Translations under genes and position numbers: made by a program | The notes under the pieces: generated by a model | Databases searched by the model: none | What the model was told of the DNA's origin: nothing | What the model saw: the letters and a program-made list of their open reading frames with translations, nothing else | Assembly (NCBI RefSeq): GCF_004375085.3 | Contig: NZ_SNAQ03000007.1 | Coordinates: 124,001-188,000 of the forward strand | Length of the DNA stretch: 64,000 nt | Direction of reading: 5' to 3' | DNA from: Lewinella sp. W8 | GTDB taxonomy: Bacteria > Bacteroidota > Bacteroidia > Chitinophagales > Saprospiraceae | Shown: positions 1-8,494 of the stretch, piece after piece | How positions within the stretch are numbered: position 1 is the stretch's first letter | Layout of the letters: each line of letters opens with the position of its first letter

Positions 1-432
1 GGCGGCCATGTAGCCATCGCCCGGGTAACAATCACGGGCCTGCTGGTAAAGCATAAGGATGGTATCTCCGTAGGCTTGTTTCCGGTCAGGGTACTGGCGG
101 ATTAACTCGGAGAAGAAGGCCACGCCGTCGGTGTAGACCGTGGGGCGCCGCCCGTCGGCGGCGGGACTGGTGGCGTAAACCTTACGCCAGACCTTCATGG
201 CCTCTTCCTTTTCGTTGGCCTTGATCAGGTTACGGTAAATGACGTAATTGGTTTCCGCCTCGTCGGGATCACTGGTGTCGCTGAAGGTCCGGCAGGACGT
301 ATCGTTGGAGGTCGTAGTTTCGGGGGAACTGCCCCCGTCGGACAGGGCCTCCGAGGCACCCAGGAACAAAGGATTAATCAATACGATTAGGGCAAGAAGA
401 AAAGAGGAAAACACCGAAAAGGAAGTCCGCAT
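1..432 (-). CDS. Secreted TPR-like protein, N-terminal part only
   Basis: This frame stays open from an ATG at 430-432 on the minus strand to the window edge, so only the first 144 codons are visible. It starts with a signal peptide of about 27 residues (MRTSFSVFSSFLLALIVLIN onward). A polar Ser/Thr-rich stretch follows, then helical segments such as NYVIYRNLIKANEKEEAMKV and FFSELIRQYPDRKQAYGDTI, which have the spacing of tetratricopeptide-type repeats. Secreted TPR proteins that open this way are common in Bacteroidota, but the family cannot be fixed from this fragment. It diverges from serC, with about 107 bp between them. The competing plus-strand frame at 248-463 has no family features. 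Confidence 0.7.
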   Translation of the reverse strand, partial: MRTSFSVFSSFLLALIVLINPLFLGASEALSDGGSSPETTTSNDTSCRTFSDTSDPDEAETNYVIYRNLIKANEKEEAMKVWRKVYATSPAADGRRPTVYTDGVAFFSELIRQYPDRKQAYGDTILMLYQQARDCYPGDGYMAA

Positions 433-511
433 CAAATCATTACGTTGGTTATCGATAGTATAAAGATGCTAAAGCTTATGAATGTTGGCTAATGCAGGTG
501 GCGAAAAAACG

Positions 512-519
512 TATTTTTG
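512..519 (+). promoter_or_regulatory. -7 box for serC
   Basis: TATTTTTG matches the Bacteroidota -7 consensus TAnnTTTG. A TTG at 485-487 may be the -33 element, with 24 nt between them, slightly long. The serC ATG lies 20 nt downstream. Confidence 0.6.
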
Positions 520-539
520 CGCCCAAATAGCCCCTTAAC

Positions 540-1598
540 ATGAAAAAGCATAATTTCAGTGCCGGTCCGGCCATCCTTCCCGCCAGTGTAATTCAAGAAG
601 CCGCCGCCGGCGTGGCTAACCTCAACGGGAGCGGCCTTTCCGTCCTGGAAATCAGCCACCGGTCCGCGGACTTCGTAAAAATCCTCGACGAGGCCGAAAG
701 CCTGGTGCGTGAGCTACTCGGAGTCGGTGATGATTACGCCGTGCTCTTTCTGACCGGAGGGGCCAGCAGTCAATTTTACCTCTCGGCCATGAACTTGCTG
801 GCCGAAGACCAGACGGCCGGGTACATCGATACCGGAGCCTGGTCCGCCAAGGCCATCAAGGAAGCCCGGAACTTCGGTAACGTAGAAATCCTGGCCAGCA
901 GTAAGGATAGCAACTACACCTACATTCCCCAGGACGTCAACATCCCCAACGGACTGCGCTACGTACACCTGACGAGCAACAATACCATTTTCGGAACGCA
1001 GTTCCGGGAATTCCCCGATACCGACGCTCCGTTGATCAGCGATATGTCCAGCGATATTTTCAGTCGGCGGATTCCCCTGGAGAAATTCGGCCTGATTTAC
1101 GCCGGAGCACAGAAGAACATGGGGCCCGCCGGGGTCACCCTGGTTATCGTCCGCAAGGATTTGCTGGGACAGGTCAACCGTACCCTCCCCACCATGCTGG
1201 ACTACCGGACCCACATCGCCAAGAAGTCTTCCTTCAACACGCCGCCCGTTTTCCCGATCTACGTCAGTATGCTGACCCTGCGCTGGGTAAAGGCCCAGGG
1301 AGGACTGGAGGCGATGGAAAAGCACAACGCCGAAAAGGCCCAGTTACTCTACGATGAGATTGATCGCAACCCGAAATTCCGGGGTACGGTTACCGATCCC
1401 GCCAGCCGGAGCCTGATGAACGTAACCTTCGTACCCACCGATGAGGCGGACCTGGAGCCCTTCCTGGCCGCGGCCGCAGCCGCCGGCTGCGAGGGGGTGA
1501 AGGGACACCGCTCCGTGGGGGGCTTCCGGGCCAGCATCTACAACAGCATGCCGAAGGAAAGTGTACAGGCGCTGGTGGACGTCATGAAGGCCTTCTAA
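540..1598 (+). CDS. serC: Phosphoserine aminotransferase
   Basis: 352 residues, the usual length. It converts 3-phosphohydroxypyruvate and glutamate to phosphoserine in serine synthesis, and also acts in the pyridoxal phosphate pathway of some bacteria. It opens with the family signature KKHNFSAGPAILP. GGASSQFY (about residues 76-83) belongs to the cofactor phosphate site, and the PLP-binding lysine is K192 in AGAQKNMGPAG. The C-terminus has the usual GHRSVGGFRASIYN substrate-binding segment. It is a class V aminotransferase and cytosolic. No serA lies beside it; it has its own promoter upstream and an 18-bp inverted repeat downstream. Confidence 0.97.
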   Translation: MKKHNFSAGPAILPASVIQEAAAGVANLNGSGLSVLEISHRSADFVKILDEAESLVRELLGVGDDYAVLFLTGGASSQFYLSAMNLLAEDQTAGYIDTGAWSAKAIKEARNFGNVEILASSKDSNYTYIPQDVNIPNGLRYVHLTSNNTIFGTQFREFPDTDAPLISDMSSDIFSRRIPLEKFGLIYAGAQKNMGPAGVTLVIVRKDLLGQVNRTLPTMLDYRTHIAKKSSFNTPPVFPIYVSMLTLRWVKAQGGLEAMEKHNAEKAQLLYDEIDRNPKFRGTVTDPASRSLMNVTFVPTDEADLEPFLAAAAAAGCEGVKGHRSVGGFRASIYNSMPKESVQALVDVMKAF

Positions 1599-1631
1599 AT
1601 CAGGTGCACTGCCGGACCGACGGCCGTGGCA

Positions 1632-1671
1632 CCTGTACCGGCTGAGCCGAGTATTCCGTTTCACTTCACGC
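1632..1671. repeat. Interspersed repeat D, copy 1
   Basis: A 40-nt stretch beginning CCTGTACCGGCTGAGCCG recurs at 21165-21204 with about 4 mismatches. Both copies lie just after the stop codon of an unrelated gene. The first part can fold on itself (CGGCT/AGCCG). Confidence 0.75.
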
Positions 1672-1673
1672 TC

Positions 1674-1731
1674 CCGCGCCCGAAAATTTTGCGCTGATTT
1701 CTTAAGGAAAAGCCAAAATTTTCGGGCGCGG
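1674..1731. terminator. 18-bp perfect inverted repeat after serC
   Basis: The arms at 1674-1691 and 1714-1731 (CCGCGCCCGAAAATTTTG and its complement) are perfectly complementary around a 22-nt spacer. The RNA hairpin would be very stable, with an A/T-rich upper stem. The downstream T-run is weak (CCCATTTTAT), so it may end transcription in either direction or protect the serC 3' end. Confidence 0.65.
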
Positions 1732-1828
1732 CCCATTTTATACCGTCCGTTGGTCGATCATTTGGGTTCGTTGGTCGAGAAATCCGATCCTTTGCCTTTA
1801 TCGTGGCGTTAAATACGCGCGAGTTTAG

Positions 1829-1850
1829 TACTTTAGTTCACTGACTAAAG
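1829..1850 (+). promoter_or_regulatory. -7-like box overlapping a 7-bp inverted repeat
   Basis: TACTTTAG (1829-1836) resembles a -7 box. It overlaps CTTTAGT (1831-1837), whose complement ACTAAAG is at 1844-1850. A repressor site over the promoter of the small gene at 1875 is possible. Upstream, GTTGGTCGA occurs twice (1748 and 1769). Confidence 0.4.
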
Positions 1851-1874
1851 CACAGATCACAGAAACCCCAAGCA

Positions 1875-2087
1875 ATGAATTCCTTAAAAGCTAGAATGAC
1901 AACCATCGTCCTGGTCCTGGTGCTGGCGCTAAGTGGTGCTAGCTACGGATTTCTGATCGGGAGAAGCCAGCAGATGGATACTACCCGGGCCTCGGAACAA
2001 ATCCAGAAGGCCAGCGAACAGATCCGCACCAGCGGAGCCGTCCTGAATAAGGGCACGGAGATCGTCAAACGGTTACTGGTTAAGTAA
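1875..2087 (+). CDS. Small single-pass membrane protein
   Basis: 70 residues that I do not recognise as a named family. Residues 8-30 (TTIVLVLVLALSGASYGFLI) form one membrane helix or uncleaved signal. The rest is a polar amphipathic helix with heptad-like EQIQKASEQIRTS, suggesting a short coiled coil. The preceding promoter-like box and the hairpin that follows the stop support a real, separately transcribed gene. Cellular role unknown. Confidence 0.6.
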   Translation: MNSLKARMTTIVLVLVLALSGASYGFLIGRSQQMDTTRASEQIQKASEQIRTSGAVLNKGTEIVKRLLVK

Positions 2088-2121
2088 CTTCTTCTTCTAT
2101 ACGACGTATGCTTATCGAACT

Positions 2122-2159
2122 GGCTTGGTTACCTTCGCGGGACCAAGCCTCAATTTTTT
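2122..2159 (+). terminator. Hairpin with T-run that also holds a -7 box
   Basis: GGCTTGGT (2122-2129) pairs with ACCAAGCC (2142-2149), followed by TCAATTTTTT. The loop contains TACCTTCG (2130-2137), a good TAnnTTYG -7 box for the HAD gene starting at 2160. The terminator of the upstream small gene and the promoter of the next gene thus appear to share one site. Confidence 0.6.
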
Positions 2160-2801
2160 ATGGCACAATTTCGCGGCCTCCTGTGTGACCTCGACGGCAC
2201 GCTGGCGGATTCAGAACCTCTGCACTGCCGGGCGTGGCTGCAGTTTCTTCAGGACACGCTTTCTCTGACCTACGATCGCCACTGGTTCGAACAGTGGATC
2301 GGCACCAGCGACCGGGTGGTCGCCGCCTGGTTGATCCGGGAACACCAGCTTGGGGTCGACGATGATTTTCTGGTGCTGGGAAAGCAGGGCCGCTTCCATC
2401 AACTGATTCGTGAAGAAGGACGCGCCTTCCCCGGCGTCCCGGAAGCGCTGGCCAGCATTTCGGCACGCTTCCCCCTGGCCATCGCCACCAACAGCGGGCG
2501 AGCCGACACCGACGTGGTGGTGCCCGCCCTGCAATTGGATCGCTTTACGGAGATCGTCGTGACGGCCACGGACGTGGAAAACCTGAAACCCGCCCCGGAT
2601 ATCTATCTCCTGGCCGCAGAACGGCTGGGCCTGCGGCCCGAGGATTGCCTGGCCATTGAAGACAGCGGTCCGGGGGGGATTGCGGCCAAACGAGCGGGCT
2701 GCTACCTGATTGGACTCAATGACGGCGTTGAGGGAGCCGACGAGGTTATCCGGGACAATGCCGCCGCTTTGGCTCGGGCGCACGAGCTTCTGGCGGGCTA
2801 G
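2160..2801 (+). CDS. HAD-superfamily phosphatase/phosphoglucomutase-like
   Basis: 213 residues. All four haloacid dehalogenase motifs are visible: CDLDGT (nucleophile D10, acid D12), ATNSGR with the motif II Ser/Thr, KPAPDIY with the motif III lysine, and AIEDSGPG for motif IV. An alpha-helical cap follows motif I (about residues 18-85), as in the beta-phosphoglucomutase/phosphoglycolate phosphatase subfamily I. The substrate is probably a small sugar phosphate, but the exact one cannot be read. The stop overlaps the convergent gene at 2798 by 4 bp. Confidence 0.9.
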   Translation: MAQFRGLLCDLDGTLADSEPLHCRAWLQFLQDTLSLTYDRHWFEQWIGTSDRVVAAWLIREHQLGVDDDFLVLGKQGRFHQLIREEGRAFPGVPEALASISARFPLAIATNSGRADTDVVVPALQLDRFTEIVVTATDVENLKPAPDIYLLAAERLGLRPEDCLAIEDSGPGGIAAKRAGCYLIGLNDGVEGADEVIRDNAAALARAHELLAG

Positions 2802-4189
2802 GATTGATCAATTAAGGAGAGCAACCACGGCTTTTCGGTGCAGGGTTCTGTGGCGAGGACGCGGGTGCGGAGTTGTTTCCGGGGAGCCTTGTCTCCGGGG
2901 GGCAACCGTAAAACGGCGCTGGCCAGCATAAAGATGTTCCGGTAATTTTCGAGGTGATAACTCGCTTTCTTCTTGCGGGTCAGCAGCTTGCGGGTGCTGC
3001 TGATGTGTGACTGAAGGAGCATATAACTGTCCTGACGGAAATAGATTTTCAGCTGAATAATCCGGGCGGTGAGGTGATGAATGAAGTCACGAAAATCCGC
3101 CTGCTGGAGGTGGCGGAGGGCGTCTCCGTCTTCTCCGTTCGCCAGGGCCAGTCGGGCCCTGCCCAGGGCGACCACCTCCTCCCGGCCCTTCGGCGAGAGA
3201 AATTGTTCCTGACTGTCCAGGAAGTGCTCGGCCCATTCTACCTCCTGTAGACGGATGGCCAGGGCGAGGATATTATTGAAGGAGAACAGGCTGAGCTGCC
3301 CGTGCTGGTAAATAATGTTGCGGCTCAGTCCTAAGCGGTAAAGGTTGAAGGTCAGGGGAACGGCCGGCTCCCAGCCGGCGTTGGCCCGGCGCAGACCGTA
3401 ATTGATGGCCAATACCAACAGATTCCGGTGGTCGTCGGGCGGAAAGAGATTGCCCCGTTCTTCCAGTCCCGTGACCAGTTCCCGGAAATAAGTTTCGGCC
3501 GCTTCGGGTCCGGCCTGCTGAATTTTTGCGGCCAGGTAAAAGAGATGAATACCCGGGTCGTCGCAAAAGGGTGGCTGCTCTGCGGCCGCCAGCACATCCT
3601 CTAGGCGGGGGATGGGATAGGCGTTTTCCGACTTGTGCAGACGCTGGTGCGCCAGACTGATGGTGGATTGCCGAAGTTTAAGGGCCAGCACGTACCGCTC
3701 CAGGTGTTGCTCCGCCAGGGTATAGTCGGCCCGGCCGCCGCGGTCTCCGGCCAGGTTCTCGTCGTATTCCTCCCGGGCGTGGAAATACTCAAAGGAATAG
3801 CGGTCCAGCCCCGCAAAGTCATCGGACTGGTAGCGCCGTAAGCGGGTCGATAAATGATCCCGTAAGCCCCGTTCCCGGTAAGCCGTCAGCAGACAACGGT
3901 TGTGGAGGTAGGTATTCTCGGAATAGACCGACCAGGCCAGGAAAGCCTCTAGTCGCTTCAGTAGCTGGTGCTCTAACTGACGGTGCTTCGCGGCCCGGAA
4001 GGGTTCCTGACCGTAGATAGCCCTAAATTCCACCCGACTATCCGGATCACCCGCCCGGTTTTTCCACCGCAAAAGGAAGAGCTCCCGGACGTCCGCCCGT
4101 TGATTATGCAGGGGGGATTCCAGCCATCGCCGGGCTTTCTTAAATTCACCGGGACTTAAATCCTCAATTATTTGTTGTAGTAACGACAC
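2798..4189 (-). CDS. Unrecognised helical protein
   Basis: 463 residues with no signal peptide or membrane segment. It is rich in Leu, Arg, Glu and Gln and almost entirely helical by composition, with recurring HLQQ/LEHQLLKRLEAFL-type segments that suggest a solenoid (TPR-like) fold. The start MSLLQQIIEDLSPGEFKKAR is reminiscent of Bacteroidota proteins of similar size and unknown function. No catalytic motif is seen. It is convergent with the HAD gene (4-bp overlap) and divergent from the large secreted protein at 4408. It is probably cytosolic and acts through protein binding. Confidence 0.85.
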   Translation of the reverse strand: MSLLQQIIEDLSPGEFKKARRWLESPLHNQRADVRELFLLRWKNRAGDPDSRVEFRAIYGQEPFRAAKHRQLEHQLLKRLEAFLAWSVYSENTYLHNRCLLTAYRERGLRDHLSTRLRRYQSDDFAGLDRYSFEYFHAREEYDENLAGDRGGRADYTLAEQHLERYVLALKLRQSTISLAHQRLHKSENAYPIPRLEDVLAAAEQPPFCDDPGIHLFYLAAKIQQAGPEAAETYFRELVTGLEERGNLFPPDDHRNLLVLAINYGLRRANAGWEPAVPLTFNLYRLGLSRNIIYQHGQLSLFSFNNILALAIRLQEVEWAEHFLDSQEQFLSPKGREEVVALGRARLALANGEDGDALRHLQQADFRDFIHHLTARIIQLKIYFRQDSYMLLQSHISSTRKLLTRKKKASYHLENYRNIFMLASAVLRLPPGDKAPRKQLRTRVLATEPCTEKPWLLSLIDQS

Positions 4190-4407
4190 TTGACGGGCAA
4201 CGGTTAATTAATTGTTGTCAACAATTTATGAAAAAGTGACCACTAAAAGCCCTATTTTATAATAGTTAAGGCAAAAGTGGAAGGAATCACTTTCAACAAA
4301 ACAGCAATTTTGTACTTGGTGATGGCTTGGCTATGCGGGATTATTGTAGCGTCAAAGAGCTTACACGAAGCAGAGTTCTTGCCTGAAAATCATAATTCTT
4401 ATTTCCC

Positions 4408-7400
4408 ATGCGCTATTTACTTGGTCTGATCCTTTGTTGTTTTTCCCTCGCCCTGTCCGCTCAATGCGAAATCACCATCAACTTCCAGGGGGTCGAATGT
4501 ACCCCTGACGGCAACAACTACGTCGTCTTTTTTGACGTGGAAGGTACCGGGGATTCGCTCTGGTGCGGTTCCGAAGCCCTTCGGGGTGTTTGCGGCAGTT
4601 ATAATACCGACGAGGTTCTGGTGAGTCAACCCATTCCCCTCGGGGAAGAGGCCATGTTGGTCGTCACCGACGAGACGAATCCCAACTGCGGGACCCAACT
4701 AATCGTTGATGGCCCCGCCGAGTGTCAGACGGACCCCTGTTTTGGTTTCGGTCTTGAAGTGTTCATGTCCGGCGATTCCACCAACTGCAACGATACCTCG
4801 CAGGTGTGGACGATCAACGCCATCGGAGAAGATTATCCGATTGTGATCGAAATATTCAACACCAACCAGACGATGATCTTCACCCAAACGCTGGAGAACA
4901 CCAACGTGATTACCCTCAATGTTCCGGATGGGGTTTACTTCGTTGTGGCAACCTCCGCCAATGGGTGTCAGCAAGAAGTTCTCCTCACTTCCAGCTCCGG
5001 TGCCTGTGCTACTATCTCCGGACAAAGCTGGCGCGATCAGGACGATAACGGACTTCAGGGGCCCAACGAGCCCCCGGTGGAAACTGCCGTACAACTGATT
5101 CGAAACAACAACATCATCGCCACTACGGTAACCGTCAACGGTGAGTACCGTTTCGACAACGTACCCGGCGGTACCTACTCCGTGAACTTTGACGTCCCGG
5201 ACCTGCTGGTCCCCACGGCCTACCAGATCGGCAATGATCGCGCCATTGATAACGACGTGTTCTTCCTCAATGGTACCACGAGACTATTCACCGTAGACCC
5301 TAACGGAAACGCGACCGACATTGACGCCGGATGGCGCATTCCCGCCTGTGACGTAGAGGTTTCGGGAAGCATTGGCGGATGCGGACAAACCGGGACTGTG
5401 GTGGCCGAAGCCGTTTCCGGTATTCCTCCCTTCGTTTACGAGTGGAGCACCGGGGATACTGGTTCCACGATTGACGGTCTTTCTCCCGGAGAGTACGGCG
5501 TGACCATGACGGACTCCGAAGGCTGTGTGTCTACGGAAACGATCTTCCTGGAAGTTTCGGATTCTACCTTCTTTGCCGATATCGTCCAAACCGGCGGAAA
5601 CAACTGTAGCGACGCCGGAGAAGTGGCCAGCTTCTTTGTTGAAGTCTTTGGTGGTACGGCTCCCTACGCATTCCTCTGGAACACCGGAGAAACCACCCAA
5701 AGTATTACCGGGCCCTTTATCGCCGGTGAAGTTTACACCGTGACGGTAACGGACGCCAACGGATGCGAGTTCGTTGATCGGACCATCTTCCAACCCTTCG
5801 TTACGGAAATCACCTTCTTCAGTCCTTTTTTCCTACCCTGTGACGGTGGCTCGGTCACCATCGCCGTAGACTCCATTCAAGACTTTACCTTCACCTGGAC
5901 GGGCCCCCAGAATTTCACTGCTACGGGAGTGAGTATCGAGGCCTCCATCCCCGGTAACTATTTCGTTGAGGGAACCAATTCCGATGGCTCCTGCATCATC
6001 CAGGGAGAAGCACTGGTTGTGGGTGGACAAAGTCTGGATGACCTCGAACTGTTCACCTTCTCTGATACCCTGGGCTGTGGTTTTGATCGCTGCCTCTGGG
6101 TCTGGACGAATAACAGCAACGGCGGTTTCCCCTTCGACGCTAACTTCCAGTGGTTTGGTCCGGATGGCGTTGAGATTCCCAATAACGGACAGGGCCCCGA
6201 AATTTGCTTTGACTCTAACGAACCCGGAATCTACGGGGTGGTGGTCTCCAACTCCTGTGATACCGTTACGCTGACGACCTTCTTTGAGCCCAATCCCGAA
6301 TGTGACATCCTCAGTGGAACGGTCTACATCGACTACGCCGCCAACTGCTCCTTCGACGCGGGAGATTTCCCCGCCCCGAGGGTTATCGTGGAAATCATGG
6401 ACGTGATTACGGGAGATACCTACTTCTCCATCACGGACGACTCGGGACAGTACAGTGCGGAAATCCCCGTGGGTACCTACGAGGTCCGGCCCGTTTCGGA
6501 CCCCAACCAGCCCTTCGGTTCCTGTGAGCCGCCGCTGGAGGTAACGCTCTCCGGGGGAGGTGCCAACGTACAGGCGGACGTGTTCCTGCCCGCCCTGGTG
6601 GAATGTCCGATGCTGACGACCAGTGTGTCCATTCCCTTCCTCCGCCGCTGTTTCCGCAACTTCGCCTACGTGGAGTACGAGAACCTGGGCACGGCCGTGG
6701 CGGAAGACGCCGAGATAACCGTAGAACTGGATGAATTCCTGGTTAATATTGACGCCAGCCAAGACTTTACCCAGGACGGACAGACGCTGACCTTCCAGGT
6801 AGGCGACCTGCCCCCCTTCAGCAGCGGAACGATCGTGCTGTACTTCACCGTGAGTTGTGACGCCCAACTGGGGCAGTCTCACTGTATCGAGGCCTTCATT
6901 ACCCCCAATGATCCCTGCGTGCCCGATGAATCCTGGAACGGGGCTTTGGTGAACGTAAACGGCGCTGAGTGTGACGGGGAGGAGGTCACCTTCGCGATCC
7001 GCAACGTGGGGGATAACCCGATGAGCGTGCCCCTGAGCTACATCGTCGTGGAGGACGGGATCATGATGACGCCCCAACCCATCATCGTAGAGCCGCTGGA
7101 CGCCCAGGGTACCTTTGAAGTCAACCTGCCCTCCAACGGAACCACCTATCAGGTGATCACCAACCAGGAGCCCAACGCTCCGGGCTCCGATACCCCCACG
7201 GCGCTGGCCGAAGGCTGCGGCACCAACGCCAACGGAACCTTCTCTACGGGTTTTGCCAACATCATTGCCCTGGGCAATGGACTGCCCTCTGAGGCCATCG
7301 CCTGCCGGGTCAACGTGGGCGCTTACGACCCCAACGACAAATTGGGTTACCCGCTCGGCTTTCGGGGTAACAACATCGAAGAAGGCACGCGACTGACCTA

Positions 7401-8034
7401 CAACATTCGCTTCCAGAACACGGGTACCGATACGGCCTTCAACGTGGTCATCCGGGATACGATCAGTGAGGCCCTGGACCTGAGGACCATGAAAATGGAA
7501 TCCGCCAGCCACGAATACTTCGTCTCCATTGATACCCAGCGGGTGGTCACCTTCACTTTCCCGAACATCATGCTTCCCGACAGCTCGGTCAATCTCGCCG
7601 GCAGCCAGGGCGTGGTGTCGTTCTCGGTCAACCACAATCCCGACCTGATTCCCGGTGATGAAATCACCAACCGGGCGGGCATTTACTTTGATTTCAACGA
7701 GCCGATCATCACCAACTACAGCCGGCACCGGATCGCCAAGGAAGGACTTCCCGTAAGCGTGCGCGCCGAGGAGGCCCAGCAGGTTACCCTGATGGTGTAC
7801 CCCAATCCGACGGCCGGTGAGATCAATATCGCGGTGCCTAACCGCGAAGTACGGGCCGGTGACCTCCTGACGGTGACGGACATCTACGGTCGTCCGATGG
7901 CCTCCATGACCTACGGCGCCCTGGCGGGCAATGCCTGGAACCTCGAGCACCTACCCGCCGGATACTACCTGCTCCTGGTGGCGGATGCTTCGGGGGTTAC
8001 CCGGGGCCGGACCGGTTTTGTGATCAGCAGATAA
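4408..8034 (+). CDS. Large secreted multidomain T9SS cargo protein (paralog 1)
   Basis: 1,208 residues. A signal peptide ends near residue 19 (LALSAQ|C). Roughly in order: two N-terminal Cys-containing domains; an SdrD-type B domain at about 203-310 (SGQSWRDQDDNGLQGP); two SprB-like repeats at about 313-470 (PFVYEWSTGDTGSTIDGLSP and a sibling); an Ig-like region; a second B-type/carboxypeptidase-like domain at about 635-730; a DUF11-like region (RRCF...VEYENLGTA); a DUF7619-type domain around 980-1110 (GAYDPNDK); and a type A sorting domain in the last 80 residues (VYPNPTAGEI...LPAGYYLLLV). The outer-membrane type IX system would export it and cleave the tail. Likely an adhesin or surface matrix protein. 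It forms a tandem pair with the gene at 8495. Confidence 0.93.
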   Translation: MRYLLGLILCCFSLALSAQCEITINFQGVECTPDGNNYVVFFDVEGTGDSLWCGSEALRGVCGSYNTDEVLVSQPIPLGEEAMLVVTDETNPNCGTQLIVDGPAECQTDPCFGFGLEVFMSGDSTNCNDTSQVWTINAIGEDYPIVIEIFNTNQTMIFTQTLENTNVITLNVPDGVYFVVATSANGCQQEVLLTSSSGACATISGQSWRDQDDNGLQGPNEPPVETAVQLIRNNNIIATTVTVNGEYRFDNVPGGTYSVNFDVPDLLVPTAYQIGNDRAIDNDVFFLNGTTRLFTVDPNGNATDIDAGWRIPACDVEVSGSIGGCGQTGTVVAEAVSGIPPFVYEWSTGDTGSTIDGLSPGEYGVTMTDSEGCVSTETIFLEVSDSTFFADIVQTGGNNCSDAGEVASFFVEVFGGTAPYAFLWNTGETTQSITGPFIAGEVYTVTVTDANGCEFVDRTIFQPFVTEITFFSPFFLPCDGGSVTIAVDSIQDFTFTWTGPQNFTATGVSIEASIPGNYFVEGTNSDGSCIIQGEALVVGGQSLDDLELFTFSDTLGCGFDRCLWVWTNNSNGGFPFDANFQWFGPDGVEIPNNGQGPEICFDSNEPGIYGVVVSNSCDTVTLTTFFEPNPECDILSGTVYIDYAANCSFDAGDFPAPRVIVEIMDVITGDTYFSITDDSGQYSAEIPVGTYEVRPVSDPNQPFGSCEPPLEVTLSGGGANVQADVFLPALVECPMLTTSVSIPFLRRCFRNFAYVEYENLGTAVAEDAEITVELDEFLVNIDASQDFTQDGQTLTFQVGDLPPFSSGTIVLYFTVSCDAQLGQSHCIEAFITPNDPCVPDESWNGALVNVNGAECDGEEVTFAIRNVGDNPMSVPLSYIVVEDGIMMTPQPIIVEPLDAQGTFEVNLPSNGTTYQVITNQEPNAPGSDTPTALAEGCGTNANGTFSTGFANIIALGNGLPSEAIACRVNVGAYDPNDKLGYPLGFRGNNIEEGTRLTYNIRFQNTGTDTAFNVVIRDTISEALDLRTMKMESASHEYFVSIDTQRVVTFTFPNIMLPDSSVNLAGSQGVVSFSVNHNPDLIPGDEITNRAGIYFDFNEPIITNYSRHRIAKEGLPVSVRAEEAQQVTLMVYPNPTAGEINIAVPNREVRAGDLLTVTDIYGRPMASMTYGALAGNAWNLEHLPAGYYLLLVADASGVTRGRTGFVISR

Positions 8035-8494
8035 TCTTGCGAACAACCATTTGGCGCGGAGCGCGGGTGCATTGCCCTACCCGAAAGCAATGGCACCTGC
8101 ACTCCGTTGCCCATGGTTTTGCCGGACGCAAAGTAGCCTTCGGAAGGTGGTATAAATTGTACCCGGAAAAATGAAAATCTCCGCGATAAGCCCCAGAAGT
8201 TACCCTTCGGGGTGGTCGAAAAGCGGAGGTCGTCTTGAGAGATCATTAAGCCACTTTTATACCTGGAGTTTTCCCCGCCCGATCAGATTCCTGGTCGGGC
8301 TTTTGCCTTGTCGTTCGCGGGGCTAATGCTGGGGGAACAAGTCGTAAGGTTTCCGGCTGGACTTCCCCAAGTCCGGGAATTTGTGGACCTTGAAGGCTCC
8401 TGCGTATGTGAATTTCTTCAATTCGAAACCCACTGCTTTCAAACTATTGATCTGCTCTAATTGAAAGCTTGATCACCTGAAATATCCTTACAAT
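8035..8494. other. Intergenic region between the tandem giant genes
   Basis: 460 bp without a convincing gene. It holds a hairpin near 8066-8098 (GGTGC-ATTGC pairing with GCAATGGCACC), one copy of the GGCACCTGC element (8092-8100), and a good terminator at 8277-8304. The last ~190 bp is AT-richer and presumably contains the promoter of the second paralog, although no clear -7 box stands out. Confidence 0.6.
8277..8304 (+). terminator. Rho-independent terminator after the first giant gene
   Basis: GCCCGATCAG pairs with CTGGTCGGGC (one G-U pair) around an ATTC loop and is followed by TTTT. It separates the two paralogs transcriptionally. Confidence 0.8.

Noticed and set aside
1344-1736. 130-codon minus-strand frame over the serC 3' end
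   Set aside because: It runs through the 18-bp inverted repeat and antisense to conserved serC sequence; no support.
5833-7950. Long open frame (705 codons) antisense to the first giant secreted protein gene
   Set aside because: It has no signal, domain or start context. GC-rich codon use opens the opposite strand over long stretches; the plus strand has clear domains.
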